Positions 13,135-13,140 of a DNA stretch of 13,140 nt are shown here, piece after piece. The DNA is from Alphaproteobacteria bacterium (GTDB lineage: Bacteria; Pseudomonadota; Alphaproteobacteria; Rhodobacterales; Rhodobacteraceae). The translations under genes were made by a program, and so were the position numbers. The notes under the pieces are model-generated. The model ran no database searches, was not told the origin of the DNA, and saw only the letters and a list, made by a program, of their open reading frames with translations. The stretch is taken from NCBI GenBank assembly GCA_013151535.1, contig JAADIC010000200.1:1-13140 (forward strand), in the 5' to 3' direction. Every line of letters starts with the position of its first letter. Positions within the stretch are counted from its first letter, which is position 1.

Positions 13135-13140
13135 AATAGC

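Noticed and set aside
1..13140. CRISPR array, insertion sequence ends, phage genes, rRNA
   Set aside because: No regularly spaced repeats, no IS terminal repeats around a complete transposase, and no phage structural genes were seen.

Overview
The window looks like chromosome of an alphaproteobacterium, most likely Rhodobacterales (roseobacter group). I infer this from GC-rich coding DNA, the tRNA-Met sequence, TTGACG-type -35 boxes, a split gcvT-gcvH-gcvP operon behind a tandem glycine riboswitch, and the style of the proteins. This is recognition by eye; no database search was run.

Layout. Positions 1-900 are accessory: the N-terminal part of a REP-associated tyrosine transposase (RAYT, minus strand, cut by the window edge) that carries a REP palindrome inside its own reading frame, then a BrnT/BrnA-type toxin-antitoxin pair. 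A small three-helix membrane protein (914-1168) follows and converges, sharing the four bases CTAG, on trxC. From 6383 down to 1165 the minus strand holds promoter, tandem glycine riboswitch, gcvT, gcvH, gcvP and then trxC. The gcv genes encode the T, H and P proteins of the glycine cleavage system, which together with lipoamide dehydrogenase (not in this window) split glycine into CO2, ammonia and a methylene group on tetrahydrofolate. Two copies of one palindrome sit in this operon, one inside the second riboswitch aptamer and one between gcvH and gcvP.

From 6460 a gamma-glutamylcyclotransferase-like gene runs divergently from gcv and converges on gltX (glutamyl-tRNA synthetase), with AT-rich, mutually exclusive hairpins in the gap. 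Divergent from gltX are a membrane fatty acid desaturase with three histidine boxes and a small VOC-family protein, ending at a strong hairpin. Converging on that hairpin is a two-gene minus-strand unit: an NADP-dependent MDR oxidoreductase followed with no gap by an FAD enzyme of the D-2-hydroxyglutarate dehydrogenase type. The window ends with a tRNA-Met(CAT) gene, after which composition drops sharply to AT-rich (38% GC by my count over 13001-13140). There is a period-11 tandem repeat and a ribosome binding site for a gene starting just past the edge, which could be the boundary of a tRNA-integrated element.

Most of the window is ordinary core metabolism and I see no convincing new multi-gene system. 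The items most worth following are non-coding: the palindrome built into the glycine riboswitch, the inverted repeat that overlaps both the likely -10 box and the ribosome binding site of trxC, the REP carried in frame by its own RAYT, and the alternative hairpins between 7065 and 7126.
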